Shown piece by piece: positions 1 to 7,010 of a stretch of DNA of 9,026 bases. Position 1 is the stretch's first letter, and each line of letters opens with the position of its first letter. The DNA lies in the NCBI GenBank assembly GCA_964448645.1, contig CAYUZY010000082.1, positions 1 to 9,026 on the forward strand, in the 5' to 3' direction. Source of the stretch: GCA-2719315 sp964448645. GTDB lineage: Bacteria > Bacteroidota > Bacteroidia > Flavobacteriales > Flavobacteriaceae. The notes beneath the pieces are model-generated. The model ran no database searches. It was not told the origin of the DNA and was given only the letters and a program-made list of their open reading frames with translations. The position numbers and the translations under genes were made by a program.

Positions 1-489
1 AGGAGTTTCAAAATATTTATTTTTAGCGTCAATTAATTGATATATTCTATTATGATTTTTTTCTTTATAATATAAAACCTCGAAGTTAAAAGGTTGATTA
101 AGTAAATTTAAAATTTTTGAAATCAATTTTAAATTAAAATTAAATAGATATTTCTCTTTAACTTTAAAATAATAGTTAAAAAGTTCTTCTTCATAAAATT
201 CAAAGTATGGAGAAGATCTATATGCAGAGCAAATAGATTTCCAATGATTACTTTGCCAATTATTATCGTAATATATCTTTACCTCTTTAGTTAATTGGTA
301 TTTTTTTTCTTTAACGTGAATTATAGGAATAGTTAAAATAAGTTCTCCGTTAGTACCATAAATTTCTGACCTATTTCTATATGTTTGTTTATTATATTTA
401 TCTGTTAGATCAAAATAAATTTTTTTTTTAATTAACCAAGCCATATATGAAATGTTTGGAAGATAAGTAGGAGTAATTAAATCTATCAT
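1..489 (-). CDS. WbqC-family protein, partial (C-terminus beyond left edge)
   Basis: The gene begins at the ATG complementary to 487-489 and is open to the window edge, giving 163 residues; the family is roughly 200 residues long, so about the last 40 are probably missing. The family is recognised from the N-terminal ITPTYLPNISYMAW stretch (residues 5-18), the KQTYRNRSEIYGTNG block (34-48), NNWQSNHWKSICSAYR (76-91) and SSPYFEFYEEEL (92-103), all in the expected order. WbqC proteins are often encoded near polysaccharide genes, but no reaction is firmly established, so none is assigned. The start overlaps the lepB stop by one base (TAATG), so translation is probably coupled and the gene is the distal member of the par-dapB-lepB operon. 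There is no signal peptide or membrane segment in the visible part, which suggests a cytoplasmic protein. The family call is strong; the function is open. Confidence 0.88.
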   Translation of the reverse strand, partial: MIDLITPTYLPNISYMAWLIKKKIYFDLTDKYNKQTYRNRSEIYGTNGELILTIPIIHVKEKKYQLTKEVKIYYDNNWQSNHWKSICSAYRSSPYFEFYEEELFNYYFKVKEKYLFNFNLKLISKILNLLNQPFNFEVLYYKEKNHNRIYQLIDAKNKYFETP

Positions 490-2192
490 TAATTACTTTT
501 TTTATTAATTATTTTTTTTATAAAAACTATAAGTTGCCAAATAATTATAATTGAAATAAAATATGGAAAATAAGAAATTCTTTTTCCAGGACCATCAACT
601 GTTGTAAATACTCTATCCCATCTAATTTTCCAATTTTTTATACCATCATTTATTCCATCAATACTAAACCAAATAAATATAGGTTTTCCAACAATATGAC
701 TATTTGGCACAAACCCCCAAACACTACTATCTTCTGACTGATGTCTATTATCACCCATCATCCAAAAATAATCTTGTTTAAATTTATATTCATAAACTTT
801 TTTTCCATTAATATAAATATTTTCAGCATCAGTTTTTAATTTGTTTTTTTCGTAATCAACAATTAACTTTTTATAAAGAGGAAGGTTTTCTTTAGAAATT
901 TTTATAGTTTCATTTTTTTTTGGAATGATAATGGGGCCAAAGTAATCTTCATTCCAATTGTAAGGAATTTTATTTGGGAAAAAATTTGTGTTGGATGTTT
1001 TTGAATTATTTATACTCATCACTATACTATCAATCCAATTTTGATTTTTTAATAAAATAGATTCTTTAATTGTTAGGGTTAATTTTTTTTCAATTTCTAA
1101 AAGTTCAGAAACCTTTAAATTTAAATTGTTTATTAGTTTTATGGGAAGTCCATTTTTTTTTGTAATTACAATAAAGTTTTCTCTTGTATTTCCTAAAGTG
1201 CCAACTATATAGGGTAATATTTTATTGTATGAGTTTTGATTTATGTTATTGATTTTAAATTTTCTGTAGTAATCACCAATGCCTAATTTTAAAAGTTTTC
1301 TTGATGACACACCTTTTTTACTATATGCATTAAAATTATATTGAACTCTAGCTCTTTCAGGAAGAATATTTTTAACTCCATTATTATATACAAACCCATT
1401 TATAATTTCTAATGTATCTCCAGGAATACCAACACATCTTTTTACATAATTTGATTTTTTATCTATCGGTTTTTTTACCCCTTTTTCTTTAACGAAAAAT
1501 TTTCTAACAGTATCTGCAGGCCAATTAAATACAACTATATCATTTCTTTTTATTTTTTGAATAGCCGGAAGTCTTAAATATGGGTATTGAGGGTTCTTTA
1601 AATATGATCTTATTTTTAGCAAAGGAATTGTGTCATGAACCATCGGAAAAGATACAGCGGTCATAGGCGCTCTTGCTCCATAATGAAATTTACTTACAAA
1701 TAAAAAATCGCCAATTAGCAATGATTTTTCAAGAGATCCAGTGGGGATTATATAAGGCTGAATAATATAATTGTGAACAATTGTAGCCGCTATAATTGCA
1801 AAAACTATCGAACTTACTGTTTCTTTAAAAGTATTTTTTAAGGAATTAGATTCTTCAGGCTTATATTTAGTTTTAGAATGATAATTAATATAAAAAACAT
1901 ATAACCCCAAAGAGATAATTAATAGAAAATAATCCATGTAAGTATTTTTGCCAAACACATTTAATAATCTAATTAATATTACAATTAACATTATTAGGTT
2001 TATAGTAGGTATAAACAGTAAAATAACCCACCAACTAGGGCGTTTTATAATTTTCATTAAAATGATAAAATTATAAATAGGTATTGAAGCTTCCCATGGT
2101 TTAAATCCAGCCTTAACATATAGCTTCCATGTTCCAAGAAAATTTATGACTTGAAAAATTAAAAAATAAATAAATAGTTCTTGAAAGGTCAT
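489..2192 (-). CDS. lepB: Signal peptidase I (S26) with N-terminal DUF5684-like membrane domain
   Basis: This is the membrane-bound leader peptidase that removes signal peptides from exported proteins. Residues 1-105 form a multi-pass region with hydrophobic spans near 3-21, 54-78 and 84-104; the motifs KAGFKPWEASIPIYN and KIIKRPSWW match DUF5684, often fused to LepB in Bacteroidota. A further anchor lies at about 127-144. The peptidase part follows: IPTGSLEKSLLIGDF gives nucleophile Ser153, YVKRCVGIPGDTLEI gives general base Lys251, and box E MMGDNRHQSEDS is at 478-489 (Ser486 corresponds to E. coli Ser278). A long poorly conserved insertion (about 270-455) separates the Lys and box E regions, as in other Bacteroidota LepB. 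A final hydrophobic span lies at 541-558. Box E reads SSVWGFVP where SRYWGFVP is usual, so the conserved Arg and Tyr are replaced. The start is 2 nt past the dapB stop. It is long for the family at 567 aa but intact. Confidence 0.95.
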   Translation of the reverse strand: MTFQELFIYFLIFQVINFLGTWKLYVKAGFKPWEASIPIYNFIILMKIIKRPSWWVILLFIPTINLIMLIVILIRLLNVFGKNTYMDYFLLIISLGLYVFYINYHSKTKYKPEESNSLKNTFKETVSSIVFAIIAATIVHNYIIQPYIIPTGSLEKSLLIGDFLFVSKFHYGARAPMTAVSFPMVHDTIPLLKIRSYLKNPQYPYLRLPAIQKIKRNDIVVFNWPADTVRKFFVKEKGVKKPIDKKSNYVKRCVGIPGDTLEIINGFVYNNGVKNILPERARVQYNFNAYSKKGVSSRKLLKLGIGDYYRKFKINNINQNSYNKILPYIVGTLGNTRENFIVITKKNGLPIKLINNLNLKVSELLEIEKKLTLTIKESILLKNQNWIDSIVMSINNSKTSNTNFFPNKIPYNWNEDYFGPIIIPKKNETIKISKENLPLYKKLIVDYEKNKLKTDAENIYINGKKVYEYKFKQDYFWMMGDNRHQSEDSSVWGFVPNSHIVGKPIFIWFSIDGINDGIKNWKIRWDRVFTTVDGPGKRISYFPYFISIIIIWQLIVFIKKIINKKSN

Positions 2193-2194
2193 AA

Positions 2195-2905
2195 TTATAA
2201 ATCTAAAACATCTTTCATGCTAAAAACACCTTTTTTATTTATTATCCATTCTGCTGCTATAATTGCTCCAAAGGCAAAGCCTTCTCTCGAATTTGCAATA
2301 TGAGATATTTTTATTTTATCAATTTTTGAAGAATATATTATGTTATGAGTTCCGGGGACATCATCTTTCCGATTAGAATCTATTAATAGATCACTATCAC
2401 TTTTACTATTATTGCCGTCATTTAGTTGCCAATTATTAAAATCTGAATTTGATATTATATCTTCTGCAAGAGATATAGCAGTTCCACTAGGTTTATCTAA
2501 TTTATTAATATGATGAGTTTCATCAATTTTAACTATATATTCTTTATTATTATTCATTAACTTGGCAAGATATAGGTTAAGTTTAAAAAATAAGTTAACT
2601 CCTATACTGAAGTTAGATGAATAAAGAAAAGATAGCTTTCTCTTTTCACAAAACTTTTTGATTTTATCATAATACTTTAACCATCCCGTTGTTCCAGAAA
2701 CAACAGGTATTTTTAATTTTAAAGCCATCATTATATTATCATAAGCTGAATCAGGAACACTAAAATTTATTGCTACATCAGCATCAGACAATTTACCCTT
2801 TGTTATATTTTTGTCCAACAAGAATATAATTTTGTGATTTCTTTTTAATGCAATTTTTTCAATTGCTTTACCCATTTTTCCATATCCAAGAATAGCTATT
2901 TTCAT
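2195..2905 (-). CDS. dapB: 4-hydroxy-tetrahydrodipicolinate reductase
   Basis: DapB reduces 4-hydroxy-tetrahydrodipicolinate with NAD(P)H in the diaminopimelate/lysine pathway, supplying both lysine and the cell-wall cross-link residue; it is cytoplasmic. The Rossmann nucleotide-binding motif GYGKMG is at residues 7-12, and PVVSGTTGW at 67-75 is the conserved loop of the cofactor site. SSNFSIGVNLFF (96-107) begins the substrate domain. The catalytic signature ETHHINKLDKPSGTA (129-143) contains His131 and Lys135, which align with E. coli His159 and Lys163. VPGTHNIIYSS (183-193) and SHIANSREGFAFGA (201-214) complete the family pattern. At 236 aa it is close to the short form usual in Bacteroidota and looks complete. 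The start overlaps the stop of the DUF5683 gene by one base (TAATG), and lepB begins 2 nt after its stop, placing it in the middle of the par-lepB operon. I see nothing unusual in the active site. Confidence 0.96.
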   Translation of the reverse strand: MKIAILGYGKMGKAIEKIALKRNHKIIFLLDKNITKGKLSDADVAINFSVPDSAYDNIMMALKLKIPVVSGTTGWLKYYDKIKKFCEKRKLSFLYSSNFSIGVNLFFKLNLYLAKLMNNNKEYIVKIDETHHINKLDKPSGTAISLAEDIISNSDFNNWQLNDGNNSKSDSDLLIDSNRKDDVPGTHNIIYSSKIDKIKISHIANSREGFAFGAIIAAEWIINKKGVFSMKDVLDL

Positions 2906-3495
2906 TAATTTAATTTTATTGAAAGTGAAATTCCACTAATGTTATCATCAAAAATTAATTTAGGACTAAATGTTAAATCTTCACTAACATTAAATTGCAT
3001 CATATGAGCACTCACATTAGCATCTAAAATATTTAACATATAAAATCCAATTATGCATATCATTGAAATGTCTCTATAGCTTTTATGAAATTTCATTCCT
3101 TTTAATAATGTTTCATTTTCAGGGATTATATCTAAATATTCATCTGTATATATTCCATTGGTTCTGTCTTTGTAAGCATTTCTGTATTTTAACATCTCTT
3201 TGTTATTTGTTTTATAATAATAAATTGAAGCTCCAATTGCACCATATACAATTGGAATTTTCCATACTTTTCCAACGAATGCTTGACCTAATCCAGGTAT
3301 GACAGCAGAATAAAATGCAGCCTTAGAAGGTGTTAAGGGATCTTCGATTAATTTAATTTTACGAGCAGAGGGTAATTTAGATATTTTATTATTAATTCTT
3401 ATTTTATTTATACTGTCATTTATTTCAGTCTCTTGAGATTTAACTAAAACACAAACTAGGCAAAAAAATACACTAATTAAAAATTTATTAGTCAC
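2905..3495 (-). CDS. DUF5683 family membrane/periplasmic protein
   Basis: The function is unknown. The protein has an N-terminal signal-like segment (hydrophobic 4-18, possible cleavage after VKS at 18-20), then a charged stretch, then the DUF5683 core. The core starts with DPLTPSKAAFYSAVIPGLGQ (52-71) and continues with WKIPIVYGAIGASIYYY (78-94), a membrane-embedded or amphipathic segment. RNAYKDRTNG lies at 105-114, and a second hydrophobic segment ending in LNILDANVSAHM (154-165) precedes a beta-rich tail. The PGLGQ and NILDA motifs are the strongest family markers. In flavobacteria I recognise this gene as regularly sitting between parB and dapB, as here. The start overlaps the parB stop by 8 nt and its stop overlaps the dapB start by 1 nt, so expression is tied to both. 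A role in the envelope is likely from the topology, but no specific function can be given. Confidence 0.85.
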   Translation of the reverse strand: MTNKFLISVFFCLVCVLVKSQETEINDSINKIRINNKISKLPSARKIKLIEDPLTPSKAAFYSAVIPGLGQAFVGKVWKIPIVYGAIGASIYYYKTNNKEMLKYRNAYKDRTNGIYTDEYLDIIPENETLLKGMKFHKSYRDISMICIIGFYMLNILDANVSAHMMQFNVSEDLTFSPKLIFDDNISGISLSIKLN

Positions 3496-4348
3496 TTTTA
3501 ATTTTATTTAAAATATTTTCAAGATTTTCTTGAGAGTTAAATTCGATTTTGATATAACCTTTTCCAGAGTTATTTGAATGAATTGAAATACTACTATCGA
3601 ACATTTTTTTTAATCTATTTTCGACTTGATTAATATATTTTGATTTATAATTATTTTTTTCTTTTTTTGATATTTTTTTTGTTTCAAGTAATAACTTTTC
3701 AGTATCCCTAACGGAAATACCATTTCTAATAATTTTTTTATAAATTTCAATTTGTTTATTTTTTTCTTTAATATTTATTAAAGCCCTAGCATGCCCCATA
3801 GTTAAAAAACTATCTCTTAGTCCAGACTGTATTATAGGATCTAATTTTAATAATCTTATATAATTTGAAATAGTTGACCTTTCTTTACCAATTCTTGCGC
3901 TTAGTTCTTCTTGTGTTAGATTAATTTCTTTTATAAGTCTATTATATGATAAAGCTATTTCAATAGGATCAAGATCCTTCCTTTGAATATTTTCAACTAG
4001 AGCCATTTCCAAAGATTCAATATCATTTGCTTTTCTAACATATGATGGGATATTATTTAAGCCTATTAATTTAAAGGCTTTTAATCTTCTTTCTCCAGAT
4101 ATAAGTTGAAATTTATTATCGTTTAATTCTCTAACAGTTATGGGTTGAATTAAGCCTAATTCTTTAATTGATTTTTTAAGTTCATCAATGGATTCTTTTT
4201 TAAAGTTTGTCCTAGGCTGATTAGGATTTGTTGAAATATCATTAATATTTATTTTAATTATATTTCCAATATTTGAAGATTTATTTTCATCGTTTAATAA
4301 AACTGAAAGCCCTCTTCCTAAAGCTTTTCTTTTATTTGTTTTAGCCAT
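3488..4348 (-). CDS. parB: Chromosome-partitioning protein ParB
   Basis: This is the CTP-dependent DNA clamp that loads at parS sites near the origin and, with ParA, segregates the chromosome. The N-terminal ALGRGLSVLL (residues 9-18) is the usual ParA-contacting tail of chromosomal ParB. The ParB/Srx CTP-binding domain contains NPNQPRTNF (41-49), LGLIQPITVR (64-73) and GERR (85-88); ENIQRKDLDPIE (119-130) is the second conserved box. The helix-turn-helix that reads parS is LTQEELSARIGKERSTISNYIRLL (144-167), followed by LTMGHARALI (182-191). A lysine-rich linker (223-236) leads to a C-terminal dimerisation segment, KGYIKIEFNSQENL (263-276). At 286 aa it has full length and all expected blocks. 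It overlaps parA at its start and DUF5683 at its end, both by 8 nt, consistent with a translationally coupled operon. It is probably chromosomal rather than plasmid ParB, given the housekeeping neighbours. Confidence 0.96.
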   Translation of the reverse strand: MAKTNKRKALGRGLSVLLNDENKSSNIGNIIKININDISTNPNQPRTNFKKESIDELKKSIKELGLIQPITVRELNDNKFQLISGERRLKAFKLIGLNNIPSYVRKANDIESLEMALVENIQRKDLDPIEIALSYNRLIKEINLTQEELSARIGKERSTISNYIRLLKLDPIIQSGLRDSFLTMGHARALINIKEKNKQIEIYKKIIRNGISVRDTEKLLLETKKISKKEKNNYKSKYINQVENRLKKMFDSSISIHSNNSGKGYIKIEFNSQENLENILNKIKSD

Positions 4349-5120
4349 GTTTTAAAAGTTTATTTCTTTTAATTAATTCATTAGCTAAAGACAAATATCC
4401 TTTTGCACCTCTACTTGAAGCATCATAAGATATTATATCTTCTCCAAAACTGGGTGCTTCACTTAGTTTTATATTTCTTTGAATAATAGTTCTGAAGGCC
4501 ATTTTTCCAAAATGTTTTTTCACCTCTTCAACAACTTGATTCGATAATCTAAGCCGAACATCATACATTGTAAGTAATAACCCCTCTATATCAAGTAACT
4601 GGTTGTGAGTTTTTTGAACACTTTTTATTGTATTTAATAGTTTTCCAAGTCCTTCTAAAGCAAAATATTCACATTGAATAGGAATAATAACTGAATCGGC
4701 AGCTGTAAGAGCATTAAGCGTAATTAAGCCAAGAGAAGGGGCGCAATCAATAATTATAAAATCATAATTATCATATATTTTTTCAAGCCCTTTTTTGAGC
4801 ATAAATTCTCTTTTGTTTTTATTTATAAGTTCTATTTCAGCTCCAACTAGATTGATATGAGATGGAATTAATTTTACATTTGGACTTTTGGTTTTAATAA
4901 TTGTTTTTGAAATTTCTACTGACTGTAAAATCAGTTCGTAAACCCCAGGTTGTTCAGGAGTAATTGAAAACCCAATAGCAGATGTTGCATTAGCTTGAGG
5001 ATCAGCGTCTACAAGTAAAACTTTTTTTTCTAAAACACCTAGAGCAGCAGCTAAATTAACAGCAGTTGTAGTTTTTCCAACTCCACCTTTTTGATTAGCT
5101 ATTGCTAAAATCTTTCCCAT
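4341..5120 (-). CDS. parA: Chromosome-partitioning ATPase ParA (Soj type)
   Basis: This is a deviant-Walker ATPase that binds nucleoid DNA non-specifically when ATP-bound and is released by ParB, driving origin segregation. The deviant Walker A motif KGGVGKTT with the signature lysine is at residues 11-18, and VDADPQANAT (37-46) is the A' motif. FIIIDCAPSLG (121-131) is Walker B, and PIQCEYFALEGLGKLL (147-162) and NIKLSEAPSFGEDI (216-229) are further conserved ParA/Soj blocks. There is no N-terminal HTH domain, so this is the short chromosomal class (Ib-like) that does not autoregulate as a repressor. At 259 aa it is complete. The start directly precedes the P-loop region, as expected for Soj. 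It is the first gene after an 83-bp gap, so it is the likely head of the par-dapB-lepB operon. The upstream leader is A/T-rich with no Shine-Dalgarno sequence. Confidence 0.97.
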   Translation of the reverse strand: MGKILAIANQKGGVGKTTTAVNLAAALGVLEKKVLLVDADPQANATSAIGFSITPEQPGVYELILQSVEISKTIIKTKSPNVKLIPSHINLVGAEIELINKNKREFMLKKGLEKIYDNYDFIIIDCAPSLGLITLNALTAADSVIIPIQCEYFALEGLGKLLNTIKSVQKTHNQLLDIEGLLLTMYDVRLRLSNQVVEEVKKHFGKMAFRTIIQRNIKLSEAPSFGEDIISYDASSRGAKGYLSLANELIKRNKLLKHG

Positions 5121-5203
5121 AAAAAGTTAAATTTTATTTTTTTAAAAATACAATTATTTATAATCGAATTAAAAAAACAAAACTTAAAAAAAAATATTTT
5201 TTT
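5121..5203 (-). promoter_or_regulatory. AT-rich intergenic gap upstream of parA; possible promoter region
   Basis: This is the only gap of notable size between the ftsB-like gene and the par operon, so any separate par promoter should lie here or in the end of the ftsB-like gene. On the minus strand I see no clean match to the Bacteroidota -7 box (TAnnTTTG); the closest is TAAGTTTTG, complementary to 5180-5188, which has one extra base. The ftsB-proximal end carries an A8-TA-T8 palindrome (5187-5204). The gap is almost wholly A/T. A promoter is inferred from position only. Confidence 0.3.
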
Positions 5204-5204
5204 T
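5187..5204. repeat. Perfect 18-bp A8-TA-T8 palindrome at the end of the ftsB-like gene
   Basis: Eight A, then TA, then eight T form a perfect palindrome that touches the last base of the ftsB-like stop codon. On the minus-strand transcript it would read A8UAU8, a weak hairpin ending in a U-run that might slow or end transcription. The A-tracts could also bend the DNA upstream of parA. In DNA this A/T-rich it may equally be chance. Confidence 0.4.
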
Positions 5205-5494
5205 CAATTAACAGAATCATTAGTTTCAATTATAAAAATTGTCTCATTATCTTTTTTATGTCTATACTTTTCCCTTGCAAATTTTTCTAAACTATCAGGG
5301 TTATTTAAAAGTCTTATTTCTTTTTTGTCTTCTTCAATAATTTTTTCTAGAGCATCTTTTTGTAATTCCAGTTTGTTAATTTCTTTATTTAACTCATTAT
5401 GAATTAACCATGAATGAGTATCTAAAAAAAACATCCAAACGAGAAATAAAATTAAAATTTTAATATAGGTGTAAATGTATTTTGTAGATTTCAT
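5204..5494 (-). CDS. FtsB/DivIC-type septum formation initiator protein
   Basis: This is a small bitopic division protein of the FtsB/DivIC family, which in the divisome links FtsL/FtsQ to activation of septal wall synthesis. A short cytoplasmic N-terminus (residues 1-9) is followed by one transmembrane span (about 10-24). A charged coiled coil follows, from about 33 to 63 (ELNKEINKLELQKDALEKII and onward). The conserved C-terminal block NPDSLEKFAREKYRHKKDNE (65-84) ends in FIIE. The DSLEKFAREKYR motif is the main diagnostic. At 96 aa it is about the usual size. The start overlaps the cytochrome c stop by four bases (ATGA), so translation is probably coupled to that gene, an unexpected partner for a division protein. 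The stop is TGA. The name ftsB or divIC cannot be chosen between from sequence alone, so no symbol is given. Confidence 0.9.
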   Translation of the reverse strand: MKSTKYIYTYIKILILFLVWMFFLDTHSWLIHNELNKEINKLELQKDALEKIIEEDKKEIRLLNNPDSLEKFAREKYRHKKDNETIFIIETNDSVN

Positions 5495-5892
5495 TTTTTT
5501 AATTCATTTACCCTTTTTTCTGTTATTTGAATATTTAAATTATTATCCCAACTATTTGTTATGTAGTTCATCACATCTGCAATTTCTTCATTTTCTAAAC
5601 CTTGATTAATCATTACTCCATTATATTTTATTCCGTTGACAATTATTTCTCCTTTTAGGCCAAATTTTATTGAATATATGCTCTTGTCAATATTTTCAAG
5701 TAAATAATCAGAATTATTTAAAGGGGGGTATACTTTTTCAATGCCTTCGCCATTATCTAGATGACATTGAATACAAAAATCCTCATAAATAATTTTTCCA
5801 TCGGATATACTTTTTTCAAAAGTTTTTTCTTGTTGAAGAAAATTAAATAAATAGCTTATCGAAATAAGGTATATTATAAAAAATATTTTCAT
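5491..5892 (-). CDS. Small secreted or membrane-anchored c-type cytochrome
   Basis: This is a mono-haem class I cytochrome c, acting in electron transfer on the outer side of the cytoplasmic membrane. A hydrophobic N-terminus (residues 2-19) serves as signal peptide or anchor. The haem-binding CIQCH motif is at 40-44, preceded by DGKIIYEDFC, and HLDNGEGIEKVYPPLNNSDYL (44-64) is the typical loop after the haem site. The sixth ligand is probably Met94 in YNGVMINQGLENEEIADVMNYI (90-111), the usual C-terminal helix pattern. There is a single CxxCH and no second domain; total length is 133 aa. The start overlaps the stop of the PQQ dehydrogenase by four bases (ATGA), and its stop overlaps the ftsB-like start in the same way. 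The close coupling suggests it may accept electrons from the upstream dehydrogenase, but no sequence feature proves that partnership. Confidence 0.9.
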   Translation of the reverse strand: MKIFFIIYLISISYLFNFLQQEKTFEKSISDGKIIYEDFCIQCHLDNGEGIEKVYPPLNNSDYLLENIDKSIYSIKFGLKGEIIVNGIKYNGVMINQGLENEEIADVMNYITNSWDNNLNIQITEKRVNELKK

Positions 5893-7010
5893 TTAGCAGG
5901 AATGATTTTAACAACTCCTTTTCCTTCGACATTTACGTATAAATAACCATCTGGACCTTGATTAACATCCCTAACTCTTCCTATTTTATCAAGAATTTTT
6001 TCTCTTTTTACAACTTTATTTTTTTTGATTACTAATCTTTCAAGATATTCAAATTTTAAAGATCCAATAAAAAGACTATTCTTCCATCCTTTATATTTAC
6101 TAGAAGTTAAAAAAGTCATTCCGCTTGGTGCTATAGATGGTATCCAATAATAAAAAGGTTGTTCCATACCTGGAAGAGATTTTTTATTTGTAATGGTTGT
6201 GCCACTATAATTAATTCCATAAGTTATTTTAGGCCAACCATAATTTTTTCCTTTATCAATTATATTAATTTCATCTCCACCTCTAGGACCATGTTCATTT
6301 ACCCAAACTTTACCAGTTTTTGGATGAATTGCCATTCCTTGAGGGTTTCTGTGACCATATGAATAAATAGCTTTTTTTGCATCTGATGCATTAACAAAAG
6401 GATTATCAGCTGGTATACTTCCATCTAAATTTATTCTGTATATTTTTCCACCATCAATAGAAATATCTTGAGGGTTTACATCTCTATTTCCTCTATCACC
6501 AATTGAAAAATATAAATGACCTTTATTATCAAAAACTATTCTTGAGCCAAAGTGTTGACCTTTTTTAGAATTTGGCATAGCCTTATATAAAAGTTTTATA
6601 TTAGTTAATGAGTCTTGAATAAATTTGGCTGAATAAAGAGCTGTATTCCCCCCATCTCCATTACCAATTTTTGAACTTAATACAAGGAAAATTATATTGT
6701 TTTGATCGAAATTAGGATGAACAGCAATATCCATAAGACCACCTTGACCTCTAACGTAAACATCAGGGACTCCTTTGACTTCAAATTTTTTTCCATCTGA
6801 AACTCTATATAGTTCACCAGATTTTTCAGTTACAAGAAATTCTCGCTCATTTAAAAAATCTAATCCCCAAGGCACATTCAAATCATCAATAATTGTTTCA
6901 TGTGAATAATTAATTTTAATAGGCTTTTCAATTAAAGGAGAGTTTTCTTGGGCGCAACTCAAATTAAAAGATAGAGCTAAAAGAAATGTCGTAAAATGAA
7001 ATGATTTCAT
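5889..7010 (-). CDS. Secreted PQQ-dependent sugar (aldose) dehydrogenase, soluble GDH/YliI type
   Basis: This is a six-bladed beta-propeller quinoprotein that oxidises aldose sugars with bound PQQ and calcium outside the cytoplasmic membrane. Residues 1-20 form a signal peptide ending FNLSCAQ; Cys19 could be a lipoprotein site, but the preceding NLS is a poor lipobox, so cleavage after Ala20 is also possible. The propeller starts at DLNVPWGLDFL (43-53). GQGGLMDIAVHPNF is at 88-101. QHFGSRIVFDNKGHLYFSIGDRG (152-174) carries the catalytic-base candidate His153. GGKIYRINLDGSIPADNPF (187-205) and YGHRNPQGMAIHP (218-230) follow, with Arg221 matching the PQQ-contacting Arg of soluble GDH. VNEHGPRGGDEINI (237-250) and NYGWP (256-260) are hallmark blocks. 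At 373 aa it is full length. The substrate is not predictable. It is the first gene after a 67-bp gap behind pirin and overlaps the cytochrome c gene by four bases. Confidence 0.92.
   Translation of the reverse strand: MKSFHFTTFLLALSFNLSCAQENSPLIEKPIKINYSHETIIDDLNVPWGLDFLNEREFLVTEKSGELYRVSDGKKFEVKGVPDVYVRGQGGLMDIAVHPNFDQNNIIFLVLSSKIGNGDGGNTALYSAKFIQDSLTNIKLLYKAMPNSKKGQHFGSRIVFDNKGHLYFSIGDRGNRDVNPQDISIDGGKIYRINLDGSIPADNPFVNASDAKKAIYSYGHRNPQGMAIHPKTGKVWVNEHGPRGGDEINIIDKGKNYGWPKITYGINYSGTTITNKKSLPGMEQPFYYWIPSIAPSGMTFLTSSKYKGWKNSLFIGSLKFEYLERLVIKKNKVVKREKILDKIGRVRDVNQGPDGYLYVNVEGKGVVKIIPAK

Noticed and set aside
2688..2704. Inverted repeat GTTGTT-CCAGA-AACAAC, superficially parS-like
   Set aside because: It encodes the conserved VVSGTT motif of DapB, lacks the central CGTG of parS, and is explained by codon choice.
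3063..3302. 79-aa plus-strand open frame opposite the DUF5683 gene
   Set aside because: A shadow of the DUF5683 coding frame; its composition is that expected from antisense A/T-rich codons.
6159..6362. 67-aa plus-strand open frame opposite the PQQ dehydrogenase
   Set aside because: It overlaps conserved propeller motifs on the other strand and shows no signal of its own.
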